Shown: positions 63,301 to 64,000 of the stretch, in pieces
How positions within the stretch are numbered: position 1 is the stretch's first letter
How the letters are laid out: every line of letters starts with the position of its first letter
From: Aradus depressus
Lineage: Eukaryota; Arthropoda; Insecta; Hemiptera; Aradidae
NCBI GenBank assembly: GCA_963662175.1
Contig: OY759218.1
Location: 7,246,001-7,310,000 of the forward strand
Direction: 5' to 3'
Length of the DNA stretch: 64,000 nt
Translations under genes and position numbers: made by a program
Notes under the pieces: generated by a model
What the model was told of the DNA's origin: nothing
Databases searched by the model: none
Seen by the model: the letters and a program-made list of their open reading frames with translations, nothing else

Positions 63301-64000
63301 ACATTAATGTTTTCATTAAATAAAAATAATTTTCATGTTTTTAGGATAGTCAACGCTAGCCTCCAGGCTTGGCTATTTGTGTCCTAAAGATGGAAATAGA
63401 ATGTGGAAGTATGTAGAGTATAGTATGTAGTATGTAGTGTGCAGGCCTGGTCTAATTGGCTCTGGCTGGCTTGAAAGAGTCCTCTCATTACAATGTCCTC
63501 TTACGTGACTCCCCTTGTAACAACCTCCGGCTAAATTTCCATTTAGTAATCCCTTTGTCCACTACTAAAGAGAATCCTCACTGAAACATGATACCAGGGA
63601 AGTGGAGTTAGTAATCAGAGAATATGCCATCAGTTAGAACAAATATAGCGTACTCGTACTTGGCTCGAGACAGACACAAATATAATGGGGCGCCACACAG
63701 TGAGCGCTCTCACCCAAAAACGATTGTAACTTAAAATTTGGAATGAAGAAGTCACATTTTGGCTGTAATTGGTCGATAATTAAAACCAAGTTCCTTCGAG
63801 GCCTAAGTACATTTGACAAATTATTTTTTATATTTTTACTTAATCAAAACTCTTTTCAAATAAAAATTGTAGAGATTTAATATTCAATATATTTTTTTTG
63901 AAGGCCGCCTGGTTTGCGATATATATGCAGAAAACCTTCCTAAAATGAGTTCAGACAGGAGAGCGATCTTTACAAAGGTAGTTGGTATAAGAACGTCCGG
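63300..64000. repeat. Unassigned DNA with family H and B remnants at the end
   Basis: 63405-63440 has AGTATGTAG repeated. 63840-63940 is family H text (GAAGGCCGCCTGGTTTGCGATATATATGC). 63958-63997 is reverse family B (GGAGAGCGATCTTTACAAAGGTAGTTGGTATAAGAACG), cut by the window end. No gene. Confidence 0.5.

Overview
The window looks like intergenic, transposon-saturated DNA from an arthropod, most probably an insect. The evidence is an AT-rich background, jockey- and R1-clade LINE fragments, a GVQ-type mariner, hAT remnants, tRNA-derived SINEs, and a SINE tail made of CCTAA (TTAGG) pentamers, the arthropod telomere unit. I cannot name the species. I see no convincing host gene exon, rRNA, CRISPR array or intact tRNA gene. 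Almost every coding-like stretch is a decayed transposase, reverse transcriptase, RNase H, gag or integrase fragment.

Named repeat families (labels are mine). A: at least 25 copies or fragments, about 450-830 bp when near full length. One end is a long imperfect hairpin (CTTCCCC...GGGGAAG with inner TATAC-GAA-GTATA). The other end is GCTGGGGAAGTACATTG followed by the palindrome CGGTGATTCACCG. The interior is 3-4 degenerate modules of about 145 bp. '+' means the hairpin is on the left. B: about 200 bp, begins GTGATGTGGCCA. D: 3' sequence with a CTGATGA/GAAAC hairpin module and an (ATT)n tail. E: short family with CCTGACGAT and TTTCAAAAA.AAGTTTG. G: about 240-600 bp, three copies at 38.5-40.5 kb. 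H: about 500 bp, ends like A. SINE1 and SINE2: two tRNA-derived SINEs.

Layout. 0-1.6 kb: hAT transposase pseudogene. 2.3-11.3 kb: A, B and H copies, a MULE fragment, a D copy, a 108-bp minisatellite, SINE1, and a ~124-bp tandem repeat. 11.2-14.1 kb: SINE2 inside an A copy with 12-bp target duplications, jockey fragments, then a mariner carrying a LINE tail with 14-bp target duplications. 14.7-18.2 kb: A, SINE1, E, and an antisense R1 fragment. 18.3-21.8 kb: internally deleted Gypsy-like LTR element with a lysine-tRNA primer site. 21.8-28.8 kb: possible LTR, unidentified frame, homopurine minisatellites, long G tracts. 28.8-30.1 kb: GC-rich R1-clade LINE and a TTAA-flanked fold-back element. 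31.5-34.0 kb: SINE1, D, A, then a second SINE1 split by a complete hAT MITE. 34.6-36.1 kb: large 20-bp minisatellite with higher-order structure. 36.7-48 kb: LINE RNase H pieces and A, G, H copies. 48-55 kb: A copies, two jockey fragments, a second complete hAT-type MITE. 55-59 kb: A copies and an 87-bp minisatellite fused to D. 59.5-60.9 kb: complete non-autonomous Helitron. 61-64 kb: inverted repeat, SINE1, A, H and B remnants.

The pieces do not act together as a pathway. They record successive nested insertions, several of which can be ordered in time from target-site duplications.
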